This document shows positions 12,652-23,963 of a stretch of DNA of 64,000 nucleotides, piece by piece. Made by a program: the position numbers and the translations under genes. Each line of letters starts with the position of its first letter. The stretch's first letter is position 1. The notes beneath the pieces were generated by a model, which had not been told where the DNA came from, ran no database searches, and worked only from the letters and a program-made list of their open reading frames with translations. The DNA is from Pochonia chlamydosporia 170 (taxonomy: Eukaryota; Ascomycota; Sordariomycetes; Hypocreales; Clavicipitaceae): the NCBI RefSeq assembly GCF_001653235.2, contig NC_035793.1, forward strand, positions 2,480,001 through 2,544,000. Reading direction: 5' to 3'.

Positions 12652-15281
12652 ATGTTGAGAAACAAAGTCTTCACGGCGCTGCAGAAGACCTATGATGACA
12701 GCTATCTGAGCTGCTCCACAGCCGTTTACTATGAAAGCCAGGTCCGTGGTCGGTGTTTTGTCATTCCCCGTCTCATTGGAAAGCGTAGCCCTTCTTCATT
12801 TCTATCGGCTAACCAGTGCTTTTCATCAGGGCGACGAGGTAGAGGCAATGCGACACTGGAGGCATGCGCTCGAACAAATTTACGAGCATCGAGCCACCAA
12901 AGCTATTCCAGGCTACGGACCTCAAACAGACACAGAAAAAGCATTGGTGGAGGCTTTGAACCAACTGGAACTGCAATGCAAAGAAAGGATAGATCTTCTT
13001 GAGGCGCTACGCGTTTCACGTCAAGAAGGCTTGTTGTTGCCATCAGACATCGGCTCATCCAAGTCTCCAACACTTGATGAGGACAACAATGCTGGACGTA
13101 GAGGTGCTATTGGGCAAGGCACTATCCCAGCCGTGACATACTCGGAACTCTCTCGTCCCACCCTTCCTAGCAGGCCAGCCCTCCCTCCTCGAAGTTCATC
13201 GGACCTAGCGGCTTTGTCGGTGTCTAATGGCAGTAGCCGCAATATTGAAGCTTGTGCAGAGCTTGCCACAAAGTCGAGATCACAGTCACCGAGTCCTGCA
13301 GCCAGGACGGATAAAACCATGAGGTCTAGCAGTCCCGAGAAGCACACTATGAGGACAACTCTCCGTTCTGGTAGGGCGAACGACAAACCGAACAAGCCAG
13401 CTCGTAAGTCCCCGAAGCCGGCAACGGAGGGATCAAGTAAAGCAGCGACACTTGCATGGAGCGCTCTTGGGTCGCGTGACCGACTTCTCAAGGTACCTTC
13501 GGATAGCGGTCCATCGACCTCCCATTCAAATGCTAGGCGTTCTTCAGACCAGACAAAGCCTGTCTCGTCACCCTTGCAGTGGGATAGCCACAGCCGACGG
13601 TTGGTGACACCACGAGATACAGAATATTCCCTCAATGGGTTTCAGACTACAAATTCAACCAGACATTCCGATGAATACCCACAACCCAGATCATCCGTAC
13701 TATCTGTCTCTGCCGCTTCCAGTGCTCTAAATGCCTCCTCATACCAGGAGGCCTCATTCGCAGATCCAGCACCAAATCGCCCAGAACGCATGTCCCCAGC
13801 ACGCGTCGCTGCAAGCACCCGCCAATCATCAAAAATATCGCCAGATGTGGTTGACGACAGCTCATTTCTTGTCGACGGCTCAGTGGTATCACCAGAGAAA
13901 AGGGACTTTTCAGATACTCCAATTAGACGCAAGGCCGTGGCTAAGAAACAGATGACATCGTCTCATCCATTTCAGAAGGGTCGAAATACAAAACACATAT
14001 CTCATCGATGTCGGGACAAAGAACAGGCAATGAGCGACAGATCTAGCGAATCCGATGGGCCTGCGATGAGGTCTTTTCCAAAGCCTCGACAAGCGACGAG
14101 ACGAGACCGTACAAACAAGTCCACTGCACAATCACAGTCAACTGACGAGACAGATTCGGAAAGCAATTCCACGGATATGGCTTGGAAGAAGAGGATGGTT
14201 AGCATTCTCAAGCATCTGCCACCGGGTGTCGATGAAGGGGCTGCGAAGCAAATTCTGAATGATGTCATTGTACAAGGGGATGAGGTACACTGGGGTGACA
14301 TTGCTGGGCTGGAGATTGCCAAAAATGCTCTTAGAGAAACCGTTGTCTACCCATTCCTTCGACCAGATTTGTTCATGGGATTGCGCGAGCCCGCCAGGGG
14401 CATGCTTTTATTTGGGCCACCAGGAACAGGCAAGACCATGCTGGCACGAGCCGTGGCAACAGAGTCAAAGTCCACCTTTTTTTCAATTTCAGCCAGCAGC
14501 TTGACCAGCAAGTATCTTGGAGAGTCGGAGAAACTAGTCCGTGCATTATTCGGCCTGGCGAGAACTCTTGCGCCCAGCATCATTTTTGTCGACGAGATCG
14601 ATTCTCTCCTATCTCAAAGATCCGGATCGGGCGAACACGAGGCAACAAGACGAATCAAGACCGAATTCTTGATACAGTGGAGCGACTTACAGCGGGCAGC
14701 TGCCGGAAGAGAAGCGACAGAGAAGGATAGAGAGCGCGGGGATGCGAACAGAGTTCTTGTTCTTGCTGCCACCAACTTACCTTGGGCGATTGATGAAGCA
14801 GCTAGGCGTAGATTTGTACGACGGCAGTATATTCCACTTCCCGAACCACATACTAGAGAAACACAGCTACGAACGCTACTTGGACAACAAAAGCATGGCC
14901 TTTCAGAGTCAGACATCGAGAGACTAGTTGGGTTGACAGATGGTAAGTTGGATGTGAGGAGTCTTTACCTTCTACCCTGATCACAATTATTCTTTGCCTG
15001 TTGGAGGATGTCGAGAAAGATAAGCTAATGGCTGGTGCTATTGTCACAACATCCTTGTAGGGTTCTCAGGTTCAGATATTACGGCTTTGGCAAAGGACGC
15101 CGCAATGGGGCCGCTTCGGTCACTTGGAGAAGCGTTGCTTCACATGACTATGGACGACATCCGGCCCATCCTACTGGTGGACTTTGAAGCAAGTCTCAGG
15201 ACTATTCGACCAAGCGTTAGCAAAGCCGGGTTGAAGGAGTATGAAGAATGGGCCAGGGAATTCGGCGAGAGAGGCGGCTAG
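12652..15281 (+). CDS. AAA ATPase of the katanin/spastin/Vps4 clade (SAP1/YTA6-like)
   Basis: About 807 residues in three exons: 12652-12741, 12830-14942, 15061-15281 (2424 nt). The N-terminus has a helical MIT-like segment ('[20 protein letters not shown]'), a domain used by this clade to bind ESCRT or microtubule partners. It is followed by a long Ser/Pro-rich disordered linker (about residues 90-490). The AAA module then shows '[16 protein letters not shown]', Walker A GPPGTGKT (about residue 558), Walker B IIFVDEID (about 614), sensor '[12 protein letters not shown]' and arginine fingers ARRRF. The last exon gives '[20 protein letters not shown]', typical of the clade, and a C-terminal helix. 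The start exon was inferred because splicing 'AVYYESQ' to '[10 protein letters not shown]' restores the MIT helix; its donor GTCCGT is weak. Whether it severs microtubules or acts like yeast Sap1 cannot be told from sequence. Confidence 0.88.
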
Positions 15282-15708
15282 AGACGTATTCCAGAACTAA
15301 AAACATGCGGTCAGCAAACTAATATTGGATAATTACTTATTCTAGCTAATCTGACACCATTATGAATCCACCCCAAATCAAACCGAACGTGACCAGGAGT
15401 ACATGGAACCCATTCAAGACGCCGAATATAATGCAGATTTCTTGTTTTACAAAGCCGTGCAGACCTGTCTATGTCATACCGGCAGCCTATGCAAGTTGCT
15501 GTGTAGATACAGTCGTTTCGCTTGCATGTCGATCACATGTCCCAATTGAAGCTTCTTTCCTCCACCAGTGCAAACAACACGGTCGCATAAGCAAATCCAA
15601 GCCTGCGATATTCCGGCTTGCATGAAATACCCATGGAAGCAATGTTGGTGCCGCCAATGAGTTTGTTGTATAAAACCTTTCGAAGATACTCGTTCCTCCT
15701 GCCACTCT
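15282..15708. other. Intergenic, convergent 3' ends
   Basis: 427 bp between the 3' ends of the AAA ATPase gene and the uS17m gene. Nothing recognisable. Confidence 0.55.
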
Positions 15709-16194
15709 TTAGTTCCTCGCTGTCAGTGACCTTCGTTCGAGTTTCGCAGCCTTCTTCGCCTCTCGATCTGCTATCCGCTCCTCAAGCGTTGGGACAGGTG
15801 GTCGCTCATTTATAGGGGCACCAAATGGTGCGATAATATGCTTCACAACATGTCGTTTATGCCGCGAAGTTGGCCACCCAGGGACGATGGATACGACGTC
15901 TCCTGTTCGCAGCGATGAGTTGGGATCGTGCACAAGATATTGTTTGGGGTCAGGAAACCACTAATATGACTGTTAGTAGTCAAATCGACGGTCAGGCGTG
16001 TGGCAAAATTGAATAGGTTCACAGCGTGAGGCCTTAACTGTAGTTGAAATTTCTCTCACCTTGTTCACAACTTTGTTCCACTTCTGGCCGCCTACGCGAA
16101 CTTTGACAGTCTTTTGCATTAGTCCGGCAGACACGACCACGCCGTGAAGTTCATTAGTCACACGACGTGCGGCTTTAGCAACCTGGGACGACAT
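15709..16194 (-). CDS. MRPS17: Mitochondrial small-subunit ribosomal protein uS17m
   Basis: About 128 residues in two exons, 16194-16060 and 15960-15709. It has the S17 OB-fold signature: 'LHGVVVSAGLMQKTVKVRVGGQKWNKVVNK', split here only for reading, then after splicing 'WFPDPKQYLVHDPNSSLRTGDVV' and 'SRHKRHVVKHIIAPFG'. Together these match fungal mitochondrial S17, which binds 16S-type rRNA in the mitoribosome. The intron has a GTGAGA donor and an ACTAAC branch site. The frame is open upstream to an ATG at 16380, but MSSQVAKAARRV is the usual short targeting N-terminus, so I chose 16194. Shares a divergent 635-bp spacer with EMG1. Confidence 0.9.
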
Positions 16195-16829
16195 TTTGAC
16201 GGCTCCTGGGAAGTGGTGACTTGCGTAGTTATGGTGTTGCGCTCCAACGCTGTGCACAACGGCGTGGTCCCTGGTACGAATAAGTGCCTGGTAGATATTT
16301 CGTCGGTGTGTAAGGTGGTCAGGATGTCCGATGGTTGAGCACAGCAGTTGGTTGCTTTGTCGCCTGGAAACAAAAGCCAATTCCTTTGGTCCTGAGATGC
16401 GCCTGAGCCAATTCTGTCAATGTCCCATGCGGATTTTGCCGTGTCACCCAGGACGATTGATTGTGCTCACCGCTTGCCCAAAAGCTTGTGAGAGCATATT
16501 ATGTAAGATTTCGAGCCGAACACAGGCAGTGCACGTGTGGCTTGGTGCCATCGCCCTGAACAAGCGGGGACCTAGGCGCCTGGACTGTCCTCTTCAACCA
16601 GGCCCGTTCGGTGGGGAGGTGACAAAAAGATTCTCTGCAGAACCTGCCGTCTGCCATGCCACGACGACACACCTGAAGGACCCGTGGCCAGAAAATACTG
16701 TCAAGTACAGCAATTCTCCTGTGTGCAGAGTCGAATTACAAGCGGCTGCAAAGTGAGCCCAGAGTTCTCCAATATCCATCACCACTCCCCGCGTTAACAG
16801 CGACATCACGACAAAGTCGTCTACGAACA
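16195..16829. other. Divergent promoter region of MRPS17 and EMG1
   Basis: 635 bp. No independent gene seen. The open frame at 16331-16756 lacks protein-like features. Confidence 0.55.
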
Positions 16830-17797
16830 ATGTCATCACCAGATCGTCGCACTGGGGTGAAGCGACCAAGTAAGACAGTCCCTATAACAGTGCTCGTTTC
16901 TCTCCTCGTATATTTTCTTCTCACGCCTCCATCCATTTATCTTTTCGCCAGACACAGTGCTAACTTCACTTTGTTTCCTGGCTACACAGGAACGCAGTCT
17001 TTACCTCCTCCGGCGCTTCCTCAATTGGTCGCGGAGCAACATACTGCCATTCCACCAACAGATAAAGACTCTCAGCGACTGATTGTTGTGCTATCAAATG
17101 CCAGCCTCGAGACTTATAAGGCTGCCCATGGGAGCAGCAGTAGAACCGGCGTTCATCGTGAGGACAAGTATTCATTGCTTAATAGCGACGAGCATATTGG
17201 TGTCATGCGCAAGATGAACCGTGATATCAGTGATGCTCGCCCAGACATCACACACCAGGTCACATCATTCCCTTTGATGAAGATAGGTTCTCTGTTGAGT
17301 ATGCTGACTATTTTGCACAGTGTCTCTTGACTTTACTAGATTCACCAATCAACAAGGCCGGCAAACTGCAGATCTACATTCATACAGCAAAGGGCGTCTT
17401 GATTGAAGTATCTCCTTCGGTCCGAATCCCTAGAACCTTCAAGCGATTTGCTGGTCTCATGGTTCAACTACTTCACCGCTTGTCAATTCGGTCTACGAAC
17501 TCGAACGAGAAATTGCTTCGCGTGATTCAGAACCCAATCACTGACCACTTGCCCCCAAATTGTCGCAAAGTGACCCTTAGCTTTGATGCTCCCCTAGTGC
17601 GCGTCCGGGAGTACATGGAAACAATTGGTCCCAAGGAGAGCATCTGCGTGTTTGTAGGGGCCATGGCAAAGGGTTCTGACACATTTGCCGACTCGATCGT
17701 GGATGAGAAAATATCCATTAGCAACTACTCACTGTCTGCCAGTGTGGCTTGCAGCAAATTTTGTCACGCAGCCGAGGATGTGTGGGATGTTCTTTGA
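16830..17797 (+). CDS. EMG1: 18S rRNA N1-specific pseudouridine methyltransferase (Emg1/Nep1)
   Basis: About 261 residues in three exons: 16830-16869, 16990-17258, 17321-17797. SPOUT-class methyltransferase that methylates the hypermodified pseudouridine of 18S rRNA and is needed for 40S biogenesis (family knowledge). Recognised by '[14 protein letters not shown]', 'RPDITHQ' spliced to '[20 protein letters not shown]', '[19 protein letters not shown]', and the C-terminal knot '[11 protein letters not shown]' with '[20 protein letters not shown]'. The start exon of 13 codons was chosen because it joins [13 protein letters not shown] in frame to the core; reading through gives a hydrophobic stretch not found in the family. 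The second donor is GTCACA, weak, but the join restores the invariant HQCLL sequence. Confidence 0.94.
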
Positions 17798-19244
17798 ACA
17801 TACAATTTATCCTGCAATAACGAGAGCAGGACTGGGCCTTTTGAGAATTTACAAGATGGCCAAGGCGAAGGCCTGGATGGTCGTCCTGCACCGATACAAC
17901 ATCGCCGCACGGACTGACACTCCGGCAGACGCTTGGGTCGCCTGGGCTTGGCGCTGTCGCTTGTTTTTACAACCAAAACACGGATGCGTTCAATGGACAG
18001 GTCCAAGCCGCTTTCAACGTCTTGAAAGGAGCAGGATATTCTTGCCTTACTTTATCTTGTCCTTGTGGGTGACAGACCCCTCCTCAAGCAGGTCGAGGAA
18101 AGTTGGGAAAATGACACGTCATTGTATGATGGGGGTAGGAAATCATCTGACCGCTCCCCTATCGTTAAGATTTCCATGATCTCAGCAAAGTTCAGACACC
18201 TGCCTCCACCCGCCAGGGGGAACAACAAATAATTGACCCTCCGGGGCGCTTGCGGAACTTGTCTGGTGTCACTCACGCCTTTGTGGAGAGGTCCTTGGAG
18301 GCTGGTGTTTTCTCGCCTCATAAATCACTATTATAGCATATAAAATTAAATCATATTATCAATCAAGGGCATGCGTGGATCTTTGCAAGTCCAAATCAAC
18401 TATTCCGCCTTTCTTGACCTTAAGATCTAGACCGAATATTTCCAGCTCACCCGGCGCTGCTGGTCTTTCAGTCTGTGCCAAGCAAGCGCCAGTTCCAGAC
18501 AACGCTTAATCTCCTCAAGGTGAAATGTACATGTATGCAACGCAGCAGAAATAGCGCAATGCCAGACCGCTTTTCTACCTACAGTACCTAGGTAGTCAAC
18601 CAACATTGAATGCTGCCAGACCTTTCAGAGAAGTAGCCACTGGCTCCGCCAGCACTGGAGCACATTTGGCAATGGCCATGGAAGTTCTGATGTTCTCAGT
18701 CTCATGGTATCACATTTTGCAAGCCATCGTTCACGTCAACGTTGTATTTGACAAATTGGACCGTGGGCACCAAAGCTATTTTACCATAACCAAAAAGCCT
18801 GGCAAGTCTGGCCAACGGGAACAAAAGCTTGACAGGAGATGGCAGTGGCTACACATACAACCCATGTTCTGGATACCTACCTACATGGGTAGGTACTCAT
18901 CAAGCGGGCCTCTGCCCTACACACAGGCAGCATCATTCGGGCCGCCATACATGAGATGCGTTTGAGCATGTCCGGAAAGCCATCGTGCGATGCCCGAGTA
19001 CAATTACAATTGGGTCCTCACACGGCGGGATTGGTAGATACCACGGTATCGGGCTGTACGTTGTGTCTATACAAAGTACCTACTTAGCTTGGTACATGGC
19101 CTCGATTCTCTGCAGCGCAACTCGTTGCCCTCTTGCAGTTGGCGTCAAGTACCCTTCACCAGCACTCTCTCACGTACTTTACTGCTCTCCTGCTTTTTGT
19201 CTTCGTCTATCTCCTTTATAGCCAAAGCAACAATCGTGTTCAGT
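17798..19244. other. Intergenic between EMG1 and the VOC-domain gene
   Basis: 1.45 kb. One 228-nt open frame without ATG at 17845-18072 has protein-like composition (see findings). Two palindrome copies lie at 18575-18597 and 18873-18896. Otherwise nothing recognisable. Confidence 0.5.
18575..18896. repeat. Two TACCTAGGTA-type palindromes
   Basis: One copy at 18575-18597 (CTACCTACAGTACCTAGGTA) and one imperfect copy with a CATGGG centre at 18873-18896, about 280 bp apart, upstream of the VOC-domain gene. Confidence 0.7.
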
Positions 19245-20969
19245 ATGGTGTTGCCTTTTGTCGAAGTATCTCATCTGCCATCGGCTACGTCGTTCTTCGC
19301 ATCCATCCTCCAGCCCCTTGGACTTGTGTATGTCAGTTCAGACAATACATCACATTCAACACGTTCAACCCAGCAGTCAGTGTTGTTTGGCACGCCGGGC
19401 CGTCCAATACTCGAAATTCGCCAAGCCACGTCACAGGAAGCCGTAAACGGAGCATCACGTCTTGTATTCGCCGCCCCAACTAGATCTGCAGTGGCCAGCT
19501 TCCGCCGCCGTGGGGCACAAGCAAATCCATTACACTCGCCGCAGTATCAAGGTGTTATCGATGTTGATGAGCTGTCCGTAAATGGTATTGACAGGGCCAC
19601 GGTCACTGACATGGATGGTAACAAAATCGAGGCCGTGTATGATAACCCTGGGCCTTTGGAAGTCACAAGAGGACCCAAAACGGGGACTCGTCAGCAACCT
19701 TGGGCAGGTGAAGTTGCCCGCGTTTTGGAGTGGAACCAAGGTCCCAGTATGAGTATGTCTTCGACAGGTTCTGGGGTATTGGCCCAGTCTAGATATAACA
19801 AAGGGCAATCGCCTCCTATAAGGTTCAACGAAAAGGTCCATCGTTTGGGGCAGGATCCTTCGCAGGCCATCTTAGAACGTGATGGCGCTGCTTTACCATC
19901 TTCCCAGCCCACGAACAAGCAAATCGGGGGTCTTGGAAACGCGTCCACTGCAATCAGCACGTCTACGGTCTTTGGGACACTTCTGGGCTTTGCCGCCGGG
20001 GCTATTATGACTTATGGTGTGGTTTCCAGAGACACGGGTGAATCATCGCATCATCCATCCAGCAGTCCACTTCCTCCGCTGGGGCGTGTCATATCAGAGC
20101 AGGAAAATTTGGCAAAGGCCGGCAAGGGACACGAAGAGTCCAGTTCTACGCTCGATGATTGTCCTAGGAAGGTAATCACCTCCCAGCACGACCTCCAGAA
20201 CCGAGGTTCATCTGGCCGACTTTTGCTGGAACATGAAATTCGAGCCATGCGTGCACCGATGACAAGACAGCCGTCTGGGGGCGGTTTATCTCGAGTAAGA
20301 CTGCCAGCGTCGTGTGGTCTTACGGGCCGTGGTTTGGCTAAGGCGAGCGTATCATCCGATATTGGACGTCAACGCCATGAACCAGCCAACCCTTGCAACC
20401 GCGCAAGTGACATGTTTGTCAGCGATGTGGAAATTGCAGCAGCAATTGCCAGTGACCATGTTGCTCCAAGCCATACGACCCGAAAGACCCAACGAAGCAT
20501 AGCTTCAACTGCAGTGCCCTCGAGTGAACCACGAACATTGCCAATATCACAGTTGCAAGTACCTTTGGGGGTTTCATCGCCGTTGCCAACGGCGATGTTC
20601 GATTCTGATCGGGAGACCTATGTGTCTGCTCGGACTCATGGGTCCTTTGCCTCCTTTGGTCAAGCAATGCAGCATGCCAACTCTAACCCAACAACATTCG
20701 AGCTTTTCGGGGCCGGCCTGGGGGGGCCATTATCTTCAGGTCGTGATCTGGAGCATCGGAGTGCTGTTCGGAGTTGTATCTCTGCCAGACGGGCTCCTTT
20801 GCCAAGGAGTACTGTCAGCAGCTATGCATCTGCTAGGGATGTGCCTCTGCCAGCCAGTCGAGTGGGGTTAAGTCATGCTAGCTGGACAGGCGACAGCGAC
20901 AACATCGCGCCCAGCGACAGCATCAGTTGTGTTGGGCGAGATAGGAGACAAGAAGACATTTGCGGGTGA
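19245..20969 (+). CDS. Fungal protein with N-terminal VOC (glyoxalase-like) domain, one membrane segment and long disordered tail
   Basis: Single exon, 574 residues from the ATG at 19245 (MVLPFVEVSHL). The frame is open upstream to 19089, but the VOC fold begins at this Met. Residues 1-125 fit a vicinal-oxygen-chelate domain: 'VEVSHLPSATSFFASILQPLGL' (first beta-alpha unit), 'RPILEIRQATS', 'RLVFAAPTRSAV' and the closing 'TDMDGNKIEAVY', which carries the usual metal-ligand glutamate. Residues about 237-262 form one hydrophobic, Gly-rich segment ('FGTLLGFAAGAIMTYGVV'). The remaining ~310 residues are Ser/Arg/Pro-rich and probably disordered, with repeats such as 'SARRAPLPRS', 'SARDVPLPAS' and a 'SDSISCVG' end. 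The enzyme activity, if any, is unknown. A GTGAGT donor-like site overlaps the stop, but no continuing exon was found in frame. Confidence 0.75.
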   Translation: MVLPFVEVSHLPSATSFFASILQPLGLVYVSSDNTSHSTRSTQQSVLFGTPGRPILEIRQATSQEAVNGASRLVFAAPTRSAVASFRRRGAQANPLHSPQYQGVIDVDELSVNGIDRATVTDMDGNKIEAVYDNPGPLEVTRGPKTGTRQQPWAGEVARVLEWNQGPSMSMSSTGSGVLAQSRYNKGQSPPIRFNEKVHRLGQDPSQAILERDGAALPSSQPTNKQIGGLGNASTAISTSTVFGTLLGFAAGAIMTYGVVSRDTGESSHHPSSSPLPPLGRVISEQENLAKAGKGHEESSSTLDDCPRKVITSQHDLQNRGSSGRLLLEHEIRAMRAPMTRQPSGGGLSRVRLPASCGLTGRGLAKASVSSDIGRQRHEPANPCNRASDMFVSDVEIAAAIASDHVAPSHTTRKTQRSIASTAVPSSEPRTLPISQLQVPLGVSSPLPTAMFDSDRETYVSARTHGSFASFGQAMQHANSNPTTFELFGAGLGGPLSSGRDLEHRSAVRSCISARRAPLPRSTVSSYASARDVPLPASRVGLSHASWTGDSDNIAPSDSISCVGRDRRQEDICG

Positions 20970-21531
20970 GTTTTTGGATCATTTGACTGAGGGCCTTGTT
21001 CATTTTCATATGTTGTAATCTCCTTTCGCGTGTACCTGGCTATACCTGTACAAGTCTGTTCGTGGGAGTATTCAACCTCATCACCAAGTTGCAATAGTTC
21101 ATACCCAGCTGCCCTGGCAGATATACATTCCGCCCAAGTAGCATGCATATATATACCTAGACGCTTATTGAATGATGCTAGCAGTGAGAAGCAAACAATG
21201 GAACAGAGGATATACACAGACACGTGGAATACTCATTTAAAAAGGGCGAGTGTATCTAACCTATAGGGTAGCCAATTAGATGACGAAATACAGGGACTGT
21301 TGCTTTGATGATGAGGTTCCGATAATCGGCCATCCCCCACCATCTGTGAAGTCTAGTGCACCAGTGTTGTCACAACCCACACAAAAAGGGCCAGGGGATG
21401 TTCAACCAAAACAAAACATTTTGAGTGACCAGCCTCTAGGACGCGGGATGCATCGAAAACCCCAGAGTGTATACACACGGACAAATCAGAACACCTGCGA
21501 GGACAAGACTAGTGTTGGTAGTTCTTAAGCC
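20970..21531. other. Spacer with possible upstream ORF of the cystathionine gamma-synthase gene
   Basis: 562 bp. An 82-codon open frame starts with ATG at 21280 and ends with TAA at 21526-21528, three bases before the next gene's ATG. Its peptide is Pro/Gln/Thr-rich with no known motif. It may be a uORF, or chance. Confidence 0.4.
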
Positions 21532-23474
21532 ATGCCACTTCTCCCACTTGGGGAGTCCATTCCCCAAGACACAGCCCACGTAAGTACCACCAATATAACA
21601 ACTCGATACCGAGAGACAGAGGCGGGCTAAATCAGAGCGAATAGGCAGTGAGCGTGTCTCTGCCCACATGGAAATCCAACGTCGGTTACGAAGAAGGAGA
21701 GGAATGGGTCGTAGAGAAAATGGCGACAGGGTATCCTAGGTACAAGCCAACCATATCTACAGTTTCGCTGTGTCTTGACTGACGTGGTGGTGAAATTAGG
21801 TTTTTTATACACAAAAGCATACAGTCGTTCGCGTCGGACATAGTTTTCGCCCATGGCTTACCGGGTCACAAGGCAATGTTGTTCCCTACCCGGGCGTCTG
21901 CCCATCGGTGCATCAGCTTCGTCTTGCGTTCACAGTCAAACCTCCTCGAGAAATTGAGCACTGTCGAGCTTACGTTGGATACATCGAAAATGCTCTCACC
22001 TCTACTCAAGAAACTTGCCCCCACAGTTGTCGCTGTACTGTTACCTGAAGCAGCATTCCCGCTTGCCAAACAGTATTGGCAACACACTGGAGACGGCATT
22101 TCTAGTCGACGGGCCGAGTTCTGTCACGACCTGCTGAAAGATGGGCTGTTCAGGCGTACCGACTTGAATGAAACCCTCTGTGAGGCATCAACAAGGGCCA
22201 ACCGAGCACCAAAACGATATCAACGTGACAGGGTCAACACTGATTCAAAAGACGCTTTGGGCCACGGGGTTCCGGCACCAGATAACACTGAAGAATCGCA
22301 AGAGAGCTCGCGCTTTCTAGAAGAACGATTTGGGAGGAACTTAGATCTCTCCCTCGTGGAGCGTGCAAAATCCGCCATCCGAAGACGAATCGCTGGATGT
22401 ATCGGGCAAGACATCGACGTGCTCTGTGATACACTGCCTAGCATGGCTTCAAACTCCCGTGGCCTGCGAGATTTGCATGAAGATGATGTGTATTTGTTTC
22501 CAGCCGGAATGAATGCAATTTTCAATGCACACAGGGCCCTTCTCTCCGCCAGAGGCCAAATGAAAAGCGTGAACTTCGGATTTCCCTACGTTGACACACT
22601 GAAAATATTGCAAAAATTTGGCCCCGGGTGCGAGTTCTTTGGTCATGCCTCGTCCTCTGACCTAGACAAATTTGAGGCGCTACTGAAGGACGGCCATCGT
22701 TTTCTGGCACTGTTTTGCGAGTTTCCAGGAAACCCTCTTTTGATATCCCCCGACCTCAAAAGAATTCGTCGGCTGGCCGATGAATACGATTTTGCAGTCG
22801 TTGTAGACGAAACTATCGGGACTTTTGCAAATGTCAATGTTCTCCCAGCTGCCGATATTGTTGTCAGTAGCCTAACAAAGATATTCTCAGGAGACTCCAA
22901 CGTGATGGGAGGAAGTGCCATTCTGAATCCGAGCAGTAGATACTACGGACAAGTCAAAAAGGCGATGAGCGACATATATGAGGATACGTACTGGCCGGAG
23001 GATGCAGTGTTCATGGAAAGAAACAGTCGAGACTTTTTGAACAGGGTGGATCGAATAAACGCCAACGCGGAAGCTATATGTGCTACACTAAAAAAGCACT
23101 CAAGCGTCAGGGATGTATTTTATCCAAAATATAACCCGTCTAAGCACCATTACGACGAGTACAGGATACCGAATAGAGGGTATGGTGGTCTGCTCTCTAT
23201 TGTCTTCCATTCTAGGCAGCAGGCAGAAGCATTCTACGACTCCATGGAAATTGCCAAAGGGCCGAGCCTCGGAACTAATTTCACGTTGTGTAGCCCATAC
23301 GTTCTACTAGCGCACTATCAAGAACTTCCATGGGCAGCTGAATTTGGTGTCGCCGAGGATTTGGTTCGCATCAGTGTGGGCTTGGAAGATACGGCGATAC
23401 TCCAAAACACCTTTCACAGAGCATTAGGAGCTACTGAAACACTGCCAAAGACCGATCAGGGCTGTAGTACATAG
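21532..23474 (+). CDS. Cystathionine gamma-synthase (PLP enzyme, MET-7/STR2 type)
   Basis: About 605 residues in three exons: 21532-21579, 21645-21739, 21800-23474 (1818 nt). It joins O-acylhomoserine and cysteine to cystathionine in transsulfuration toward methionine (family knowledge). The N-terminus, found only after splicing, is the family hallmark: [16 protein letters not shown], '[19 protein letters not shown]', '[17 protein letters not shown]', '[13 protein letters not shown]'. The PLP-dependent domain has '[10 protein letters not shown]', '[13 protein letters not shown]' and '[20 protein letters not shown]', with the PLP lysine at about residue 408. The C-terminal domain includes '[12 protein letters not shown]'. 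The length and N-terminal extension fit the large fungal cystathionine gamma-synthases (Neurospora met-7). Related paralogues occur in some biosynthetic clusters, but no cluster partner is present here. A short ORF abuts the start (see findings). Confidence 0.92.
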
Positions 23475-23963
23475 TCTGATCCAAAGGGAGTTTCGTCTTG
23501 AGGTATTTGATTGTTGAGTGTGGACATCACTATTCACATGACAAAACAAACCCAGGCTTCCACTGATGTAGACTGGAAGAAAAGAGGAGAGACATAACCT
23601 AATCTGGAAATGCAATGCTTTCATAAACTGTCACCCGAGATCAGAATCCGAATTTGGGAACCTGCGCTCCGGCCTTTTCCCACAGAAGAATGATTAATTT
23701 AACACTCGGCACCCATTTCGTATTCAACAATAGAAGCTTGCCAGGCAACTGGTATATTGAGAACTGTTTGTGATGACGGGTTGCAGAAGGGAGTCTATTG
23801 ACTAGTTAGTGACCCTCTCTACGCATGTACGGACGCGTGATACCGCCAAGTTGGGATCCCGCAGAGTTGGTTCGAGACGAAAACAGCGATATGAAGTTGA
23901 GTATGATGTGCACGTATATATTAAATATTATCTTGGGTTATTAACTGTATGCTTGTGTTGTTG
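23475..23963. other. Intergenic, convergent 3' ends
   Basis: 489 bp between the 3' ends of the cystathionine gamma-synthase and SPX-RING genes. Nothing recognisable. Confidence 0.55.

Noticed and set aside
12731..12829. In-frame 5' extension of the AAA ATPase reading frame ([14 protein letters not shown]...)
   Set aside because: The segment is an intron with a branch-like site and AG acceptor; joining the upstream exon to [10 protein letters not shown] restores an MIT-like helix, while the read-through peptide does not.
20967..21279. Possible intron continuing the VOC-domain gene into a downstream exon (GTGAGT overlapping the stop)
   Set aside because: The plausible acceptors give an immediate stop in phase, and the protein already ends in a SDSISCVG-type tail that looks terminal.
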